Assembly: GCF_036711975.1 (NCBI RefSeq)
Contig: NC_091967.1
Coordinates: 8,556,001-8,620,000, forward strand
DNA: 64,000 bases
Direction of reading: 5' to 3'
DNA from: Onthophagus taurus
Lineage: Eukaryota; Arthropoda; Insecta; Coleoptera; Scarabaeidae
Shown here: positions 10,029 to 22,916 of the stretch, in pieces
How positions within the stretch are numbered: position 1 is the first letter of the stretch
Layout: each line of letters starts with the position of its first letter
Notes under the pieces: model-generated
The model's database searches: none
Told to the model about the DNA's origin: nothing
The model's input: the letters and a program-made list of their open reading frames with translations, nothing else
Translations under genes and position numbers: made by a program

Positions 10029-13000
10029 TATAAATAACGTAGCTTAAAAGTTCGTCTATTTTTTGTTGTAATTAATCAATTAGGTTTTGGTTGAGCTTTA
10101 GTTTTTCTATAATATTATAAATTTTAAAATAAAGGGGCGCTCTCAGACGATTATTTTCGATGTTAACCGTCAGCCGATCTCGTAGTACATATTTGCGAAC
10201 AAATCGAGTTAAACCTGAACTTGATGATATATCTTAACTCGATGTACCTTGTTGATGGGGCGCACATACTTTAAATTTTTCTCATTTAATGTACGCATTT
10301 GTGGCACTCAAGAAAAAAGTCATGGTTAATGTGACATCTGTCAAAATCTCTCTCTATCCTTTTCTATCTTAAACAATCTTCTATTTGTTTATCTCTTTCT
10401 TTGTAAAGTGTAATATATATTACTTTTTTAACACTTCAAAAATCGTAGAATTAAAATTTTTCGTTATGATAAAACCGAAAAGCAACGCACTAACTCGTTA
10501 TTTGCCGTTCACTAAAGGGAAAAACGTTCGTAATTGACAGTAGTAGTAGTCCCCGGAGGAGAGTTGGCTTTCACTTAATTCTGATCGAGATGTTCGCACA
10601 CGAAAATATGCAATTTTGAATCACTACTCACTTTTATATATTTTTTTTTCGTTTTTTCTTGGTATTTTTGGGTGGATTCGGTTCGTACTCGTCGTTTAAT
10701 ACGGCGACCCCAACAAGAGTACAGATAAAAAAGTTTATCCGAATTCCATTTGCAAACTGTCTAAAACCTGACTGCGCACAACATAATTTACCCGGGAAAT
10801 TTGAAAAGTACAACTAAACAAAAATTTATTTAAACAAAATTTTTTATTAATCATGAATTAATTATGATTATTGACGTAAACTGAAAATTAATAAAAATAG
10901 AAGCTTTAAAATGGATACATTAAATAAATGTTATTGGTATTAACCTCAATAATTAATTTTTTTTTAAATAATCTTTTAAATATAATAATAAGACGGGGAT
11001 TATTGACTTGTTATTGTTATAAATTATGCTAACGTAACGATGTTGTTTAATTTTTATTAATTTGCGAAAAATTTGTGTTATTAGCAAAAATTATATTCAG
11101 GTTACTTTTTCAAGACATAGATGACACCACTAAAATAACAAAAGTAAATTTATTATTAATAAAAATTTCTGTTTGTATTTAAAAAATTATTTAAATTTAC
11201 ACTAATTTTGTATCAAACCAACATTTTAAATAAAATAAATGCTATTTAAATTTAACTATCATCAACGAATTATTTTGTTTAAGAGGGTTGCGATGAGATG
11301 GCGCAACAAAATAGTATTTCAACAATCAATTTTCTTTTAAGTACTTATTAATAGCTTTCTTAAATGTAATGATAAACGGGAATTATTGGATTGTTATTGT
11401 TATAATTTTGCTAACATAACGATATTGTTTAATTTTTATTAATTTGCAAAAAATTTGGGCTATAAGCAAAAATGATATTCAGGTTACCTTTTTAAATCAT
11501 AGATGACGCCACCAAAATATCATAGGTAAAATTTATTAATAATAAAAATATTAATTAAAAAAATTTTTGTAAATATTTTAAATTAATGTTAATAATGTTA
11601 TTTAAATTTTAATCAAAATTCTATTAAAACTCTTTGAATATAAGGACCTAATATTTGTGTAATGATAATGATACACTGTTTTAGCTATAGAATAACAGAT
11701 GTCGTTTCAAAATTTTAAAAAGTTATAAAGTTCAAATGATAAAAGATATATATTAAAAGAAACTGAACTAATTACAGCGTTAATTATTATAAACATTAAA
11801 AAAATTAAAATTATCTAAATATCTAAACATTTACTGTGTATAAAAAGCCAATAAATCATAAAAATTTTTGACAGCATTTTTGACTTGTCAAATTCTTTGA
11901 CAGAAATGTCAATTAAAATTTGAAGTGTGTTAAATCGATAATTACACATTCTTCGAGATTTTTAAGTACATCTCAGTAAACTCTCAATTGGAGTCGTTTC
12001 GAGAAATCTCTGAAGATGACTTCGAGTGTTAGCCGTCGTGTCGAGTAGATTCATTGAGCATTGTCCGGATTCCAACAGCACTCGATCCCGGATTCTTCAC
12101 TACACTCATTTTCCTTTTTTTATTAACGGCTTTTTTAGATTAACATTTCAATGAAACATTTTCGTTTTTAATTTATATATTATTGTAGGGTCTATTCAAT
12201 AAAACCTTAACTATCCCCCCCAAAAATTTCCTCCTACGTGACATGCGTACTTTGTCTGAAAAAGCCCACCTGAAATCACCTCCTCCTTCTCTTTGCGCGA
12301 CGGTCTGAAATTCAGCGACGAACGAAATTCGGGGAAATTATACACAATCGTTTTCGGGCTTTCAAGCAAAGCTCACAAAAATATAACTTCTTAATGTCTA
12401 CATGTATCCTATGCAACATAAGTTTTCCATAGTTTTATTTTAGTGTTCATGTTGAGCTGAAAGTTCCTGGATTTTCAATCAGTATTGACCAATTTCAAGA
12501 GGGAAAATATTACTTCTAGGTAAATATTAAAATCAACAATTTACTGTTATGGTTAAATAATGCAATTTAGATTAAAAAGGAAATAATTTTTTGATATGGT
12601 CGATAATTTAGAGTGTTAGAGATAAGCTTTCGTGCCAAATGGTTACATATAACATGGTAGTGGGTGGTTTAGGGGTCAAATAGGAGAAAGGGGGTAAATT
12701 CTATAAGTAGAAACGATGTTAAATCTTGACCTATTTTATAAAAAAGAAAAGAAAACGTGAAACCGAATTTCTTTTTCAGTTAAAAAAGATAAAAGAAATT
12801 CTGTGATTTAAAAAAAAAGAAGGGGAATAAGAAATTTGATGTGAGAAGATATCGATTTTGAGCGTTTCATAAAGTGGGGTATTTAAAGTGTTCAAAACAT
12901 CCAATTTTATGGTTTTATTTTATTTTTGTAAATTAAAATCGTAAAAAAACAGGATGTTTTGTTAAATATTTTCACAATAACAACTTTATCGATAAAATTT

Positions 13001-13197
13001 GATTCTTTATAGAGGTTATAAAGGTTCCGGATTTAATCGATTTAATTTTTAATACAATTAAACAGTTAAAACTTAATGGAAAATAAATTACTGGTAATTA
13101 ATTATAAATGGATTACGATCAATAACGTTCTTATTTTTTAACCTTCCCTAACAGAGACGAAGTGATTCTATAAATTATTGATTTCGTTTTGTAGATA
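10029..13197. other. Gene-free stretch: TESK promoter side, a direct duplication, then NCKX upstream region
   Basis: No coding exon is recognisable here. 10030-10700 should hold the TESK promoter and 5' UTR. 10950-11600 holds a direct duplication (separate entry). 11960-12110 is GC-richer and could be the untranslated first exon of the NCKX gene, because NCKX exon 2 has an acceptor (GTAG at 13191-13194) immediately before its ATG. I could not fix that exon's ends. Confidence 0.4.
10950..11600. repeat. Direct duplication, spacing about 382 bp
   Basis: Two diverged copies share GATTGTTATTGTTATAA-like text, then TTTAATTTTTATTAATTTGC, ATATTCAGGTTAC and CATAGATGACACCAC / CATAGATGACGCCACC. The best-matching parts are about 10994-11172 and 11376-11553. 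Neither copy codes for protein. Confidence 0.75.
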
Positions 13198-16100
13198 ATG
13201 GAGCAAAAGAACATCTTTATTCTACTTCTTTTAATAAATCTTTTACAAATCGATGCTCAACGAAATAATGGTTTAAAAAATAGCGATGGGGAAGAAACCA
13301 AAAATTTCGCAGAGATACAGAAAGTATTAAAACAAATCCCAACGCCGATTCCTTTAATATCATCAACGACAATACCCACATTATCAATGAAAGGAACCAC
13401 GAAAAGTCCGTTACATCCGAATGTTCCAATAACCGGAAGTCCCAAAGAAACTAAACATATACATGTCGTACCAACTTATCGACCGAAAAGATCTAATTGT
13501 ACACCACCGGCTATAGAACAATTTCCTAAACCGTTAATGGGACCTACAGCGAGAAAAAGTGGGGGGATTATTATACATGTTTTGGTTGCTATTTATACAT
13601 TTATTGGATTGGCGATTGTATGCGATGAATATTTTGTTGCATCACTTGATAGAATATGCGAAGGTAAAATGCAACATAGCTTAATAGTGCAGGCATTGGG
13701 TAGTTATACAGAATTAGTTTGTTTTCAACAAATTTTACCAAACGCTTATTAATCAAATCTTTAAGTATTTTGGAGAAAACAGGTTGCGCCGATATAAGGC
13801 TAAAGTTTTCATATTTTATTTCTTTTCTTTTGTGTATTGGTACCACTTTTGCAATTTTTAATTTATTTTGAAATATATCCTTCTAATTATCCAAAACGTT
13901 TATATAACATTAATAGAATCTTTGTAAATGATCATTGTTATAAAAATGTGTTTATAAACTATTCCTTGTTTTTAAATCTTGTAAAAGATAATTTTAAATT
14001 TATAACCAAAATGACCTTGCTTGTGATTGGTTGGTTCAAATTGACGTTTAACTTTTTGACAGCGATTTGAACTTATAGGTTAAGTCGACGATTTTTATCT
14101 CTTTTATGTTCTAAACCGTTTTGTGTGCAATACTTTAATTTAATTGAGTTAATCAGTTACAAAAATCTCCAGAATCCAAAACTATACAATCAAATAGATT
14201 ACTTAACTAATAGATGCAAAACAACCACATTAATTGATAGATTATATTAGAATTAATTTAATTTTTTAGAATTAAAATTATCACCCGATGTTGCTGGTGC
14301 CACTTTTATGGCTGCAGGAAGTTCCGCACCAGAATTAGCTACAGTTATTATTGGTGTTTTCTTCGCAAAAGATGATATAGGTAACATTAAAAGATTTAAA
14401 CGATTTAAACTAATTTTTTATGTACATTTAAGGTATTTCCGGAGTTATTGGGTCAGCAGTTTTCAACATAATGTTCGTAATATCCGTTTGCGCTTTATGT
14501 ACAAACACTGTTTGTTACTTAAATTGGTGGCCGCTTGTAAGAGATTGTTTCTTCTACGCGGTATCAATTTTAGTAATGTTAATGACGATTTTTAATGAAA
14601 CAATAAGTTGGTAAGAAGAAATACTTTTTAAACAAATTCAAATTTATCAAAATTTATTTTTAAGGAGTGAATCATTGTTTATGTTGTTTATGTACGTTGT
14701 TTATTGCGTTGTATTACATTATAATCCGCAATTGGAAGCTTGGGCTCAAACGTTACCTGTTCCTTGTAAAATGAGAGCGCCGGAAGAAGAATCCGGTTTG
14801 GTTAGTTACAAAACATTAAACGAGGAAATGAAACGATCTAGTTATGGAAGTCCTGATAAAAATTTCGAACCTAATGAAACCGATGATTTAGGAAATTTAA
14901 GCGGGGCGCAGCTCAATCAAATTGCAAATAATCCCCCTGCTCCCCTTAATAACCAACAACCCCCTAAACAACCGGCTGCTCAAAATTATTATAGGCCTAA
15001 GGAATATGATCCAAACAAACCACCAGTCGATCCGTTAGAAAAACCTGTGGATGGTTCACTTTACGTTCGATTTTCTTGGGCGATTGTTTACCCTATACAT
15101 TATATGGCAAAATTAACTATGCCTGATTGTCGAACGGATAAGTACAGAAATTGGTATCCTTTTACATTTTTTATGTCAATGATATGGATATCATTTTATT
15201 CATATTTTATGGTTTGGATGATTACGATCATTGGAAGTACTTTTAATATTCCTGATACGGTTATGGGGTTGACTTTTGTTGCAGCTGGAGTTTCCGTACC
15301 AGATGCATTATCCAGTATTGCAGTTTTAAAAGAGGGGTAAGAAAATATATACAGGGTAATTCGCATAAGAACCGACACCGAGCAGGGACATGTACAGTGT
15401 GTTAATTAATTATCGTACCCGACGTCATCATTGCATGTATGCAACCAATATCACAGTATTGGTATTTGCGCGATTTGCGTATTGCAATACCAATACTGTA
15501 ATATTGGTTGCATACATGCAATGATGACGTCGGGTACGATAATTAATTAACACACTGTAGAAGACAATAAATTGAGATGATTTAATGTAACTTACCTCTA
15601 TACTAAGTTGTACCCCTTGGCACACTCATAACGTACATCAAATTTGGTCTTTCTAGCTTAAAGTATAACTAAGATATTGAATGTCTTAAAAATTTAAGAC
15701 TCATCATCTTAATTTATTGTCCTCTACATTTCCCTGCTCTGTGTCGGTTCTTATACGAATTACCCTCAAAATATGTTCCTTTAAATAATTTATTAATTAT
15801 TTCTTTTTAGATATGGTGATATGGCAGTATCAAATGCTGTGGGATCGAATGTGTTTGATATATTAGTTTGTTTGGGATTACCCTGGTTTATACAAACGGC
15901 AATTATTAAACCTGGATCTCATGTTAACGTTATCAGTAAAGGTTAATTAATTTCTTTTATACAATAATTAAATTTTAATCAAATACATTTTGTTTTTGTT
16001 GTAGGTTTAACTTATTCAACTTTGTCGTTATTATCAACGGTTGTGTTTTTGGTGGGTGCTACACATTTAAACGGATGGAAATTGGATAAAAAGCTGGGGA

Positions 16101-16204
16101 TAATTTTAATGATTTGGTATGTGGTGTTTATAATATTCGCCAGTATGTATGAATTAAATATATTTGGTCCGTTAAATCCTCCGGAATGTATTAGTTTTTA
16201 TTAA
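13198..16204 (+). CDS. K-dependent Na/Ca exchanger (NCKX, SLC24 family)
   Basis: Six coding exons: 13198-13663, 14270-14380, 14433-14610, 14665-15336, 15811-15941 and 16005-16204, with phases 1, 1, 2, 2, 1, giving 585 aa. It exchanges external Na+ for internal Ca2+ plus K+ across the plasma membrane (family knowledge). A signal peptide ([11 protein letters not shown]) leads into a Ser/Thr/Pro-rich extracellular N-terminus. The first membrane helices include [20 protein letters not shown]. Alpha repeat 1 is [20 protein letters not shown] plus [10 protein letters not shown]; alpha repeat 2 is [20 protein letters not shown] plus [16 protein letters not shown]. Both hold the acidic ion-binding residues expected (PE, PD). 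A hydrophilic cytoplasmic loop of about 100 aa lies between them. An acceptor just before the ATG implies an untranslated first exon. Which insect NCKX subtype this is (zydeco, Nckx30C or other) was not decided. Confidence 0.93.
13664..13705. mobile_element. Foldback-MITE fragment abutting the NCKX exon 1 splice donor
   Basis: The first intronic bases read GTAAAATGCAACATAGC, then TTAATAGTGCAGGCATTGGG. The matching phrase in the element at 17437-17822 is TTAAAATGCAACATAACTTA and the one at 37553 is GAAATGCAACACAGCTTAAT. The repeat homology therefore begins within about two bases of the donor GT. Confidence 0.5.
15353..15766. mobile_element. MITE with about 40-bp inverted ends, interrupted by a second element
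   Basis: The left end AGGGTAATTCGCATAAGAAC is matched by the inverse of GTTCTTATACGAATTACCCT at the right. The inverted ends run on through CCGACACCGAGCAGGGACAT. It lies in NCKX intron 4. A palindromic element sits inside it (next entry). Confidence 0.7.
15393..15559. mobile_element. Palindromic Tc1/mariner-like MITE with TA ends, nested
   Basis: This is a nearly perfect palindrome with about 75-bp arms: TACAGTGTGTTAATTAATTA... inward to TATTGGTATT, and the inverse outward to CACACTGTA. The CAGTG-type terminus and flanking TA suggest a mariner-type element. A second, shorter copy lies at 55595-55742. The loop is about 15 bp. Confidence 0.75.
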
Positions 16205-19200
16205 TTGGGTACTAAAACTATGAATTGATTTGAACAACGATGGAGATAAATAAGAAAAAAATGAAATGGTAGATATTGTTAAATAGCTTTTATATGAATT
16301 ACCAGTTGTACCGTACCAAATTAGATGTTAAGTGTGTACGAAAGTGTTGAAAAAATGTTGTAGGAAAAATAATTTAAACTTTTTACTTCCATGTCGAGTA
16401 AATAATTAAAAAAAGTTTCTAAGGTGGTAAAGAAAGCAAAAGATAAGATTCTTTTTGATGATTGTGTTCTACTTCTGCAATATTTAAGAAAAAATGTAAA
16501 AGAAATTTGACATTAACCTCAAATTAAAAAAAAAACTTTAAAAGGAAAACTTCATCCTCTTAAATTTTAATTGTTATAAATGTTGTTGTTGTGCCAAAAA
16601 TGGATTCCTATTTATTACTGTTGCTTAAAGTATTAATAATCCAATATTATAATTTCAAAACTGTCAATTTGACAATCTTCAAAAAGTAAGATATTTATTA
16701 TTTTTTAAATATTTCATATGAAATATTAACGCGTGAATGTTTTAGCTTTAATATGGCATGAAAAAATTCTTTTAAATCGATTATTACAAAAAAATGTGTA
16801 TGATTTTATTTTATTTTGTGATTGGTACTATTATATGACATCTCAAGTTATCTGCTATTTAAGCTGTCAAATTTTTAACTTTATCTTCCAAACGTTTTAT
16901 CTTCCATTTTATTATGCTCGAAATGCACACTATTCTCTTTATAAAGCACACAAAGCTCGGTATAAATTGCATTAAAGAATATCCGTGCGATTTATGATCG
17001 TTTGGAACTAAAAAAAAATTAAAATTAAATCTATTATGTAAAATTTCTCTATTCTAGGATGTAGATATATTTTTATATAACTTCCTTAATCTATTTTTAT
17101 TTATTATTTTCTTTATTACCGTTGATTATATCATGTTTGTTGAATCTGTGCAACATATCATTGAAAATCGTGCACAAATTCAACGATCAAATTGTAGATA
17201 ATTAGATAATTAGAAAAAAGAATTTAGATAATAAATCTTGTAGTGGTTGTTCTTTCTTCTCTCAAGAAAACATATATGGATGAATAAATGTTGTTTTAAT
17301 TTTAAATTCTTTTTAATTTAAACACATTTAGAAATCGATATAAATATTAATATGCAAGTGGAGATAATGGGATACAAAGCAGCAACTAATTCGAGGTTGT
17401 TCTATTATAACTCATTATTTTCAGAAAAGCTGTATACCGGGAATTTCATATAACTCGCAATATATGGATGCTGTAACCATAGTTATGAAACTACTATGCA
17501 CTTGCACTGTCCCACGTTAAAATGCAACATAACTTAATAATAGTACAAGCATCGGGTTTAGCCGCACGTCTCTCAAGACGGCTAATGATAGTGTTAGTGT
17601 AAAACTAGAACTAACACTACACCTAGAACTAGAAACATTCTAATTCTAGGTCTAATGTAAGTTCTAGTGATAGTGGTAGGTAGATCTTTATTGAACTAGA
17701 ACTAACACTAGAAACATTCAGATATGTTGCATTTTATGTGGAACAAAGTAAGTAGGTACACCCTAGTTTCTATGGAAACATAATTTTGTATATTGCATCT
17801 TAAGTGAAATTCACTGTATGTATAAAGTATAATTATTATTTACTTGGAAATAAGGCATAAAAAGAAAAAGTTAGCATCATAGTGCTGTGTAATTATAGCA
17901 AAAATTTGCTTAAATTTGTATTTATTTTATTTGAGATCGATTTATTTTTATTTGAGTTTATTATTAGATATCAATGATGATTGATGATGACAATAATAAA
18001 GCCTTAAATTAAAATTTTAGATTAATATACGTATTAAAACGTAGCAAAAAGTGTTTTGATTTATGATGAGTAAAAGTGTCGTTTTACTTCCAATATAACA
18101 TGTTATGTTTTTCTACAAACGTTATTATAAAAATAATTTGAAATAAAAAATTTTTTAAAAAATCACATCAAATTATGCAACCAAACGTACAAACGCAGAA
18201 TCGATAATGACATTAACATTATCATTTTTGACGTTTGCAGATAAAAAATTATTAAATAACATAGAAATATGTATTAAGATTATTAATGCACACACACTCA
18301 CATTTTAAAATTGTATTAATCGATAAATGAAGGTTGTTTTAGCACCCAGCGAATAATTTTTGAGTATTTATTAATGCTAAATAAATTTAAAGTAAACAAA
18401 AAAAAATAAACATAAATAACTAATGGTAAAATATGAAAAAAATAGAAAATACGTATAAAAGTATTAAAAAGATTAGTTATTTATGGTGATAATACGTAAG
18501 TCTTATGTGCAAACAATGCAATCTATTCATTATTACTAACACCATGTAGAAGTGTCAAATTTGATCTAGTCAATTTAAAAAAGCATATATTTTGATGTAG
18601 CATTCAACAGTATCTGTTAATTACAAAAAAAAATAAAAGAAATTGTATAAAAATGAGCTGTAATGAATTAAATGGTAAAAAATAAAAGGAAATATAAGTA
18701 ATTAAGGAATTTTAATATTTTTTAATGATTTTAAGAAAAAATTTCATACTACTTTTCATCTCTATCCTTGCATTAAGTCTGCACCACTTTGTGTTGAATG
18801 CAAAGAATTGCTTTCTATAAGCCAAACAATTCTATTTTAGATCCCACACTTTCGTTTTGTAGTGTTTAGCTTTTCAGAGAAGAACCCAAGTGGATGCCAA
18901 ATTCTATCGATTTTTTATTGTGGAAAAGAAACTTTACCTGCAGTTGATTGTTGTTGATCCCGAATTTTTAATTTTTTTTTAATGATTATAATTATTAGTT
19001 GATTTAAAACGTCAAATTTAATATTTCATACCTAAATAAAAAACCATCATAAAAAAAAATTTTTAATAATAATTTGATACTTATCCTTTAAAAATTAAAG
19101 GTTGAAACTTTAAATTCATAAATTAATTATTAAACGTTAAAAATTCAATATAATCTTAAATTAAACGTCAATACGTCAATTTAAACTAAAATAAAATTAA

Positions 19201-19507
19201 GTTGGCAATAAATTTAAATTTAAAAAGAAATGTCAAACGACAAACAATTCTAACCTAAAAAAAAACAACGGTATGAAATTATAGCAACAAAGTTATTATG
19301 CACAATTTTTGTTCAACATTTAATTTATTCGAAAATAATCAATATTACCATAATACAAGAGGTGCTCGTGGTACAATGGTACCAAATATCGATTTCTACA
19401 AAACACTTTCCAGGTTAGATTTTTATTTCAAATTTTTTTTTATTACTTTTGCACCAATCTAAATATTTTTACAGAAAATAATATACCTTGTAACTAAAAA
19501 ATCTCTG
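16205..19507. other. Gene-free stretch between NCKX and the CCDC142-like gene
   Basis: 16205 to about 17300 is probably the NCKX 3' UTR; an AATAAA lies near 17284. A foldback MITE follows at 17437-17822. The remainder is AT-rich without coding signal. At 19298-19413 a short open stretch ends in CAG|GTTAGA and 19475 follows an acceptor (TTTTTACAG). This looks like an untranslated first exon, because the stretch does not join the next exon in frame. Confidence 0.4.
17437..17822. mobile_element. Near full-length copy of the CCGGGAATTTC foldback MITE
   Basis: The left arm starts TATACCGGGAATTTCATATA, then has ACTTGCACTGTCCCACG and AAAATGCAACATAACTTAAT. The centre carries CTAGTTCTAGG-type palindromic units. 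A diverged right arm reads ATGTTGCATTTTATGTGG and later TATATTGCATCTTAAGTGAA. The arms are about 110 bp, so the family has long inverted ends around a variable number of internal palindromic repeats. Confidence 0.7.
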
Positions 19508-22205
19508 ATGTCGAGAAGTGTTATGACGATAACTAAATGGGTTCCATTAGAGTTAGAAGAGCACAAAACGATTTTCAACGAATGTAAAGCATTAAGAAAG
19601 TCGTCGATTTGTTTCGATCAAAAAATTTGTTCGTTTTTAAATGGGTTTAAATCGAGGAATTTTTCTCGTGTGTTTTTAGAGGGTTGCGATGAAGTTTTGA
19701 TTCAGGTAAAGATTAATTAATTTGTATTTTTTTAAATTTTAATGTATATTTTAGAATTTGGAGATGATTGTTGAAGAAGGTGTTTTGATAAAGGACGATT
19801 TTTTAAAAGTTTTTGGAAAACTAACAATGGAAAAACCCTCAAATTTGAGTCATTTTAAAATGATTTATTGGAAAGATGTGCTTTGGACATACAAAATGAG
19901 AATTTGTTATTTATTGTTACACTGTATTATTGAGTTTATTCACCTTTTTATTTATTTTGGAGAACAAATTTTAACTTTAACTCTAAAGTCAGTTTTATTT
20001 AATTTGATTGTTAAAAGATTAGATTTTTTTTTGTAGGTTATCGAACATCCACAATCAATTATTACATTTAGATACAAAATATAATTTATTTAAATCAACA
20101 CCAATTTATAATAATTCTTGCCCATATTTAATGTATCCAATGAAGAAATTATCCATAACAAAAATCCTTCAGGTTATCGCACAAAACCGAGCGGAGCTTT
20201 GCTGCCATAAATTAATGGATTGTTTATTAGAAACTTATAAACTTTTCGATAATCGAGAAGATGAAGAAACCGGGTCGGATACCTCAAGCGTTGAAATTTA
20301 TCGTGCTTTAACCAGACATATGTCGCCTCCCCATAAAAACACATCAAACGACTCAAAATCAAGCGAAAGAGAACTACACGAAAAAAACGCGTTTTCGAAT
20401 ATGAACGAATTAATTCGATGCGAAGAGAAAAATATTTTAGATCTTTTATCGATGGCTGTTAAAGTATCCCCAGGGATTTTAGGAAACGATGCCATCAAAA
20501 AATTGAAAACGGGAGAAGTTAAAGTTAGCACAAAAGCTAAAAACAAAGTTTTAGATTATTACCATCAGGTTCTTTGGGGCGAGGTTGGAATATTTTTGGA
20601 ACATGTTGTTTTATGGTGGGGAAATGTACCACTTTCAAGTCGACCACCTCATTCTAGCCAACATTTAAGGGAATGGATTAATCAATTTTTACCAACAGGT
20701 AAAATAAGCACATAATAGCTATAACCATAATTGCGATATCTCGTTTAAAACTAATAAAGATTTCTGTATCTTCTACCCGCTTTGTGCCTATCTCTTGGGC
20801 GGTCGTCCTTGTGGTCTTTTTCCTTTTAGTCACCCATACATGCATATTCTAGTTCTAGGTATAGTGTTAGTTCTAGTTTTACACTTGCACTTAGCTGCCT
20901 TCTTTTATACGGTTCATTAGTAGGTTGAACAAGAACAGACTTAGTGAATCCCCCTGTCTGTGTCACTTCCTAATATCTAAGATTAATCACCACTACACAT
21001 TGAAATAAACAATTAATTTTATGTTAGTTTTCTTTTTAATTTTAGCTGATGTTCCTCAATTTATTTTATCAGCTTTAAGTTGTCTTTCGGATGGTTTAGG
21101 AGTCCACATAACCTCAACATCTTGGGATCAACGTTTCAGAAAAGTTTTGGTAGCTTCAAAAGTACCAATAACGCAAGAAACCGGTGGTTATTTTGTGGAT
21201 TTACTTCAAGATTTAGTCACACTTTGTAATCAATGCGAAGTAACGAACGAATGGATAATCGGGGCCCCATTGGATGAGTTACCTTTAGTTGAACAAATTC
21301 CGGTTCTCCATCGACTAGATCATTCCGTTCACACAACGCGTTTGTGGGCGATTTCGGAAGCGAAACGATTATCAAATTTATGGAACGTCGAATGCTTCTT
21401 TTTAATAACGGATAATGATGTGATACAATGTTTATTGCAGCTAAATGATTTGCGTTTAGCCGACCACAGTTTGGAAATTGATGGGAAAATTAAGTTGGGC
21501 GAACACGTTCAAGTATGCGCGACAATGCGGGAAAAATTAGTTTCAGAAGTAAAAGCGAACATTGAAAAATTAAAAGAAGCAACGGCGCAATGCGTTGATT
21601 GTTTAGCTTGCGCTTGTAGAACGATTAGTTTAGCTAATTTACAAATGATTTTTCCTGCAGGAAATTTTTGGCGAATCGGATCATCAGATTATTATTCAAA
21701 CAAACCTTTAGGGTATGTTGCGCAGTTTTTGGAACGAGTATTAACCCCCGTTTTAACATCAACAGAAAACCATCAAATCGGAAATATGATTTTAAAAATA
21801 ATGTGCGAATCATGGTTAGATCACATTTATGTAAACAAAATTAAATTCAGTCAATGCGGAGCAATCCAACTTTTAACCGATTTTGCCTCAGTTAGCACGT
21901 GGATTATTAACTGTTCGATTATTTCCCAAGAAATGCGACGAAGAATGTTAAAAAACGAAGTTTTACGGAGATGCGAAGGCGTTGGAAAATTATTGTTAAG
22001 ATCTCCCGGCGAACACATCAAAATGAGCGATAAAACGAAAAAAATCGAAGCTGAAGATGAAACGTCTAGCAACAAATCGGGAAGAACTGAAATGATGCCC
22101 GCTGAAATGTATGTTCCAAATCAAGAACAATGGTTGGAATTACGAGCAACGAGAAGAAGTGTTTTTATCACTACTTTATGTTGTAGTGAAATTAATCCTT
22201 TATAA
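19508..22205 (+). CDS. CCDC142-like protein, about 750 aa
   Basis: Four coding exons: 19508-19705, 19755-19987, 20037-20698 and 21046-22205, with phases 0, 2, 1. Total 2,253 nt. The long last exon carries the most distinctive text (PLVEQIPVLHRLDHSVHTTR, RLWAISEAKRLSNLWNVECF, LNDLRLADHSLEIDGKIKLG), which I associate with the CCDC142 C-terminal family; the length also fits the vertebrate protein. The molecular function of that family is not established. No signal peptide or membrane span is seen. The start is the first ATG in frame within the exon that begins at 19475; the frame stays open upstream to the acceptor, and an upstream ATG at 19298 is out of frame. The exon 2 donor is AA|GTCAGT, weak but forced by phase. 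The family name is less certain than the gene structure. Confidence 0.75.
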
Positions 22206-22916
22206 ATAATGTTATGTTAAACACATTTTTGTATTTTAACCTCAAAACGTCAAAAATGACGTTTAAAAGGATGTGAGGTTAAATCGAATCAATATCCTTC
22301 TCAAAGTTGTTAATAATAATTAATTCGAATTGTTAAAGTACATAATTGGAATTTATAAATAAAACTTGTTTTCAGACTTTGTACACGTTTAATAAATTGA
22401 ACAATTAAAAAGAAATTGATACAAAATAACACGATGTCTCTAAGGCTAAATAATTAAATTTTTAAACACAATATGAGTAATTATTTGCTTTGAAAACGTG
22501 TTATTTTGTATTACCTACGTGGCATATTCATTAAAAATCCGTCGACGACTCGTTTCTTAACCACGAACCGGGAGAGAAACCGTTATAAAACACATCGAGC
22601 CGGTTCGTACCACATCAAAAAGAAAGTTAAGAAAGAAGGTTCTTAAGAAACCACCTCGGTTTGAATCTTATTCGACTCTTGCGATTGTTGGTTTTAAATA
22701 ATTCTTTGTTTTTTCAATAAAAATCAAATAAAAATTTGTGAAATTCCTCAAATAGTAGGTAAGTGAAAAGAGAAATTCTTTAAATCATCACTTAAAGACG
22801 ATTTATATATAGTTAAAACATAAATTTTTCTTTACAAATGAGTTTTTAATTAATTCTTGAAGGTTTAAATAAACGTTGAAGGACGACCAGGTTATTTAAA
22901 GTTATTTACTTTTAGG
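22206..22916. other. CCDC142-like 3' UTR and SDR 5' UTR exon
   Basis: An AATAAA near 22359 probably ends the CCDC142-like transcript. AACCTCAAAACGTCAAAAAT with a downstream GTGAGGTTAAAT at 22238-22281 forms a loose dyad. A non-coding first exon of the SDR gene is supported by the donor TAG|GTAAGT at 22759 and the acceptor TTTTAG at 22915, one base before the ATG. Confidence 0.5.
22584..22620 (+). promoter_or_regulatory. TATA-type core promoter of the SDR gene
   Basis: TATAAAA at 22584-22590 lies about 30 bp upstream of a CGTACCACATCA stretch suitable for transcription start. It is followed by the 5' UTR exon ending at 22758. Confidence 0.45.

Noticed and set aside
19298-19413. ATG at 19298 as the start of the CCDC142-like protein
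   Set aside because: The frame ends in phase 2 at the donor, while the exon at 19475 is open only in phase 0; joining them hits a stop at once. It is treated as untranslated.
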